NCBI RefSeq assembly: GCF_024305035.1
Contig: NZ_JAMWZB010000008.1
Span: 1 to 64,000 of the forward strand
Reading direction: 5' to 3'
Source: Algoriphagus sp.
Lineage (GTDB): Bacteria > Bacteroidota > Bacteroidia > Cytophagales > Cyclobacteriaceae
DNA: 64,000 bases
Shown: positions 63,901-64,000 of the stretch, piece after piece
Layout: each line of letters begins with the position of its first letter
How positions within the stretch are numbered: the stretch's first letter is position 1
The notes under the pieces: model-generated
Seen by the model: the letters and a program-made list of their open reading frames with translations, nothing else
Told to the model about the DNA's origin: nothing
The model's database searches: none
Translations under genes and position numbers: made by a program

Positions 63901-64000
63901 CATTGCTTTGCGCAAAAGAAGTGGTAAGATCCAGGTTTTTGAGCAGCTGGCTGTAATTATTGGCCACTTTAGTCGGTGAAAAAACATCATTTTCCAAATC
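60992..64000 (-). CDS. very large uncharacterised protein, 5' end outside window
   Basis: At least 1002 residues in an open frame that continues past the right edge, so the true N-terminus is not seen; a TTG at 63997 is not a credible start. Mostly helical at its start, with a striking central block IHEIDHVMDALDALGDLMTA then HVKAAAILDAIAEG and a later VSHRAILQIP (roughly residues 410-475 of the visible part). The C-terminal third has WFGAAFPDSYQP, the LDEWTELIPI stretch, then TTGIAFHFNQPDARAPQSLL and LSKLRAVEPEHV. I recall blocks like these in large hypothetical proteins of actinobacteria, chloroflexi and others, next to the 641-residue partner type (unchecked). No membrane, secretion or enzyme motif is visible. 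The pair may form a large complex of unknown purpose. Confidence 0.7.
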   Translation of the reverse strand, partial: DLENDVFSPTKVANNYSQLLKNLDLTTSFAQSNAISKADIYKNRFTEGNFILGPLVQDSRLGEKLAVTDKGVNYIEWLLKPETLNKITQLQFDQLPKVRIEEEERIQYTALFAMLRGALVFDRSTFAKNAVEKLVDLDVESLERLLASHIDLVSYRLDAWLTGLSNFRLGELRKENEKGTYLGAFGFVHDLRREKSPQQLITTLPKGLEPPNGGLVSKLPDSQGFVHGPSMNHAVTAAVLRAGFNAMKNQEGKANPLAINLTSSRIRKALHLLEGVSQGQELGALLGYQFERALHENYEDGVGNPLEMDKYIYRLRRKFPSYSDENIESASQVQKESIRPAHVVDGIALIDHFESYLLADKTLVESVITSNSGTIGFANYPWGLTGSLPNPSAPDVGSTAELERKKIRAIIHEIDHVMDALDALGDLMTAEGVYQLVRGNHVKAAAILDAIAEGKNIMDPDIIRSMRQGVMVSHRAILQIPVSAAVGSPWDGVPESPRGKAEPSLNHWLASRIGDPANISWLIKLDSGDFSIHLIDLGLQPIDLVLLVAAGGDESQEELQARCLDHLRGLGHSTEGKVEIRFNSPGNPADLSFGELVSLIQHLGKVIGSARSCDARDFRVAEEEANFGVEAPGIDISKLKSRINSILQDYKTMFDTLSPFQSGKTTYTETERNLAIDSLKSLSLFGFAGFYPSNPAEDVLIMAQRISSAKEKMEQNISFAEGKLSALDLEIDQAKWLTFCQDFSSKFLGSGFKILPEISLTHAAQITSQLAMPWGESPLRHLSGESDLVDWWAEISHVRKPMSQLESVSMLGELLYEDPLHLKPVQLPWDMDNLPPLSDRDYWFGAAFPDSYQPDGDRLSLLILGHQKVEEKCVGLVLDEWTELIPIAKQTTGIAFHFNQPDARAPQSLLLAVPGEKNGTWDFEELAHCVEEALSLSKLRAVEPEHVEESMYSQLLPATTTLAYGNTEHVQRLIEDEIDEDSESKMGLYVDFSRINTGYEPE

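Noticed and set aside
63643-63990. 115-codon minus-strand ORF near the right edge
   Set aside because: It lies entirely within the large protein gene in another frame and has no family-like features.
1-64000. CRISPR array or complete tRNA genes
   Set aside because: No regularly spaced direct repeats of CRISPR size and no full cloverleaf sequence were noticed on either strand, although no scanning software was run.

Overview
The window looks like chromosomal DNA of a Bacteroidota member, most likely in or near Cyclobacteriaceae/Algoriphagus. This is an inference from gene content and was not checked by any search. The signs are DUF4221, DUF4293 and DUF6340 family proteins, a RemB/Wzi-like barrel, type B L31, RimK with its retropepsin-like partner, many lipoproteins and short OmpA/PorT-like barrels, and TAnnTTTG-type promoters placed very close to start codons.

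Region 1 (1 to about 7140) is the end of an integrative element. It carries a tyrosine recombinase, an XRE regulator with two tiny overlapping ORFs, an SH3-like secreted protein, two membrane-anchored unknowns and an SF2 helicase-like protein whose Walker A lysine position is alanine. It abuts a 5'-truncated ssrA (tmRNA) segment (7141-7363) followed by a strong terminator, so the element appears to sit in ssrA; its other end lies outside the window. A decayed small gene and an unknown membrane protein follow.

Region 2 (9.2-25.9 kb) holds a YbbA/YbbP-type ABC pair divergent from a TesA-like esterase, a GMC oxidoreductase with its subunit-3 partner, a DUF6340 lipoprotein, three tandem overlapping DUF4221 lipoproteins, a large BNR/sortilin-type propeller protein, a small barrel, a stand-alone receiver protein and an NSS transporter.

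Region 3 (26-32.7 kb) is a tightly packed minus-strand run, most of it overlapping: L31, a GlmU-like protein, DNA polymerase III delta', the RimB-like protease, RimK, hemC, a cyclophilin and an RfbD-like reductase.

Region 4 (32.9-50.3 kb) is mixed housekeeping: RemB-like barrel, two ABC exporters, YifB/ComM ATPase, phosphofructokinase, metallo-hydrolase, rhodanese, cystathionine gamma-synthase type enzyme, TruA, hemE and a MOSC protein, with several small unknowns including a lipoprotein with a collagen-like G-X-Y stretch.

Region 5 (50.5-58.9 kb) has dnaK, a GroES-like protein, a small secreted repeat protein, a porin beside the ammonium transporter Amt, hemB, and a MnmH/SelU-like protein that lacks the rhodanese cysteine.

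Region 6 (59.06-64 kb) has two large adjacent unknown genes. They belong to a pair of uncharacterised families that I recall, without being able to check, as co-occurring in unrelated bacteria. This pair and the helicase/membrane-protein cargo of the left-hand element are the best candidates for undescribed systems here.
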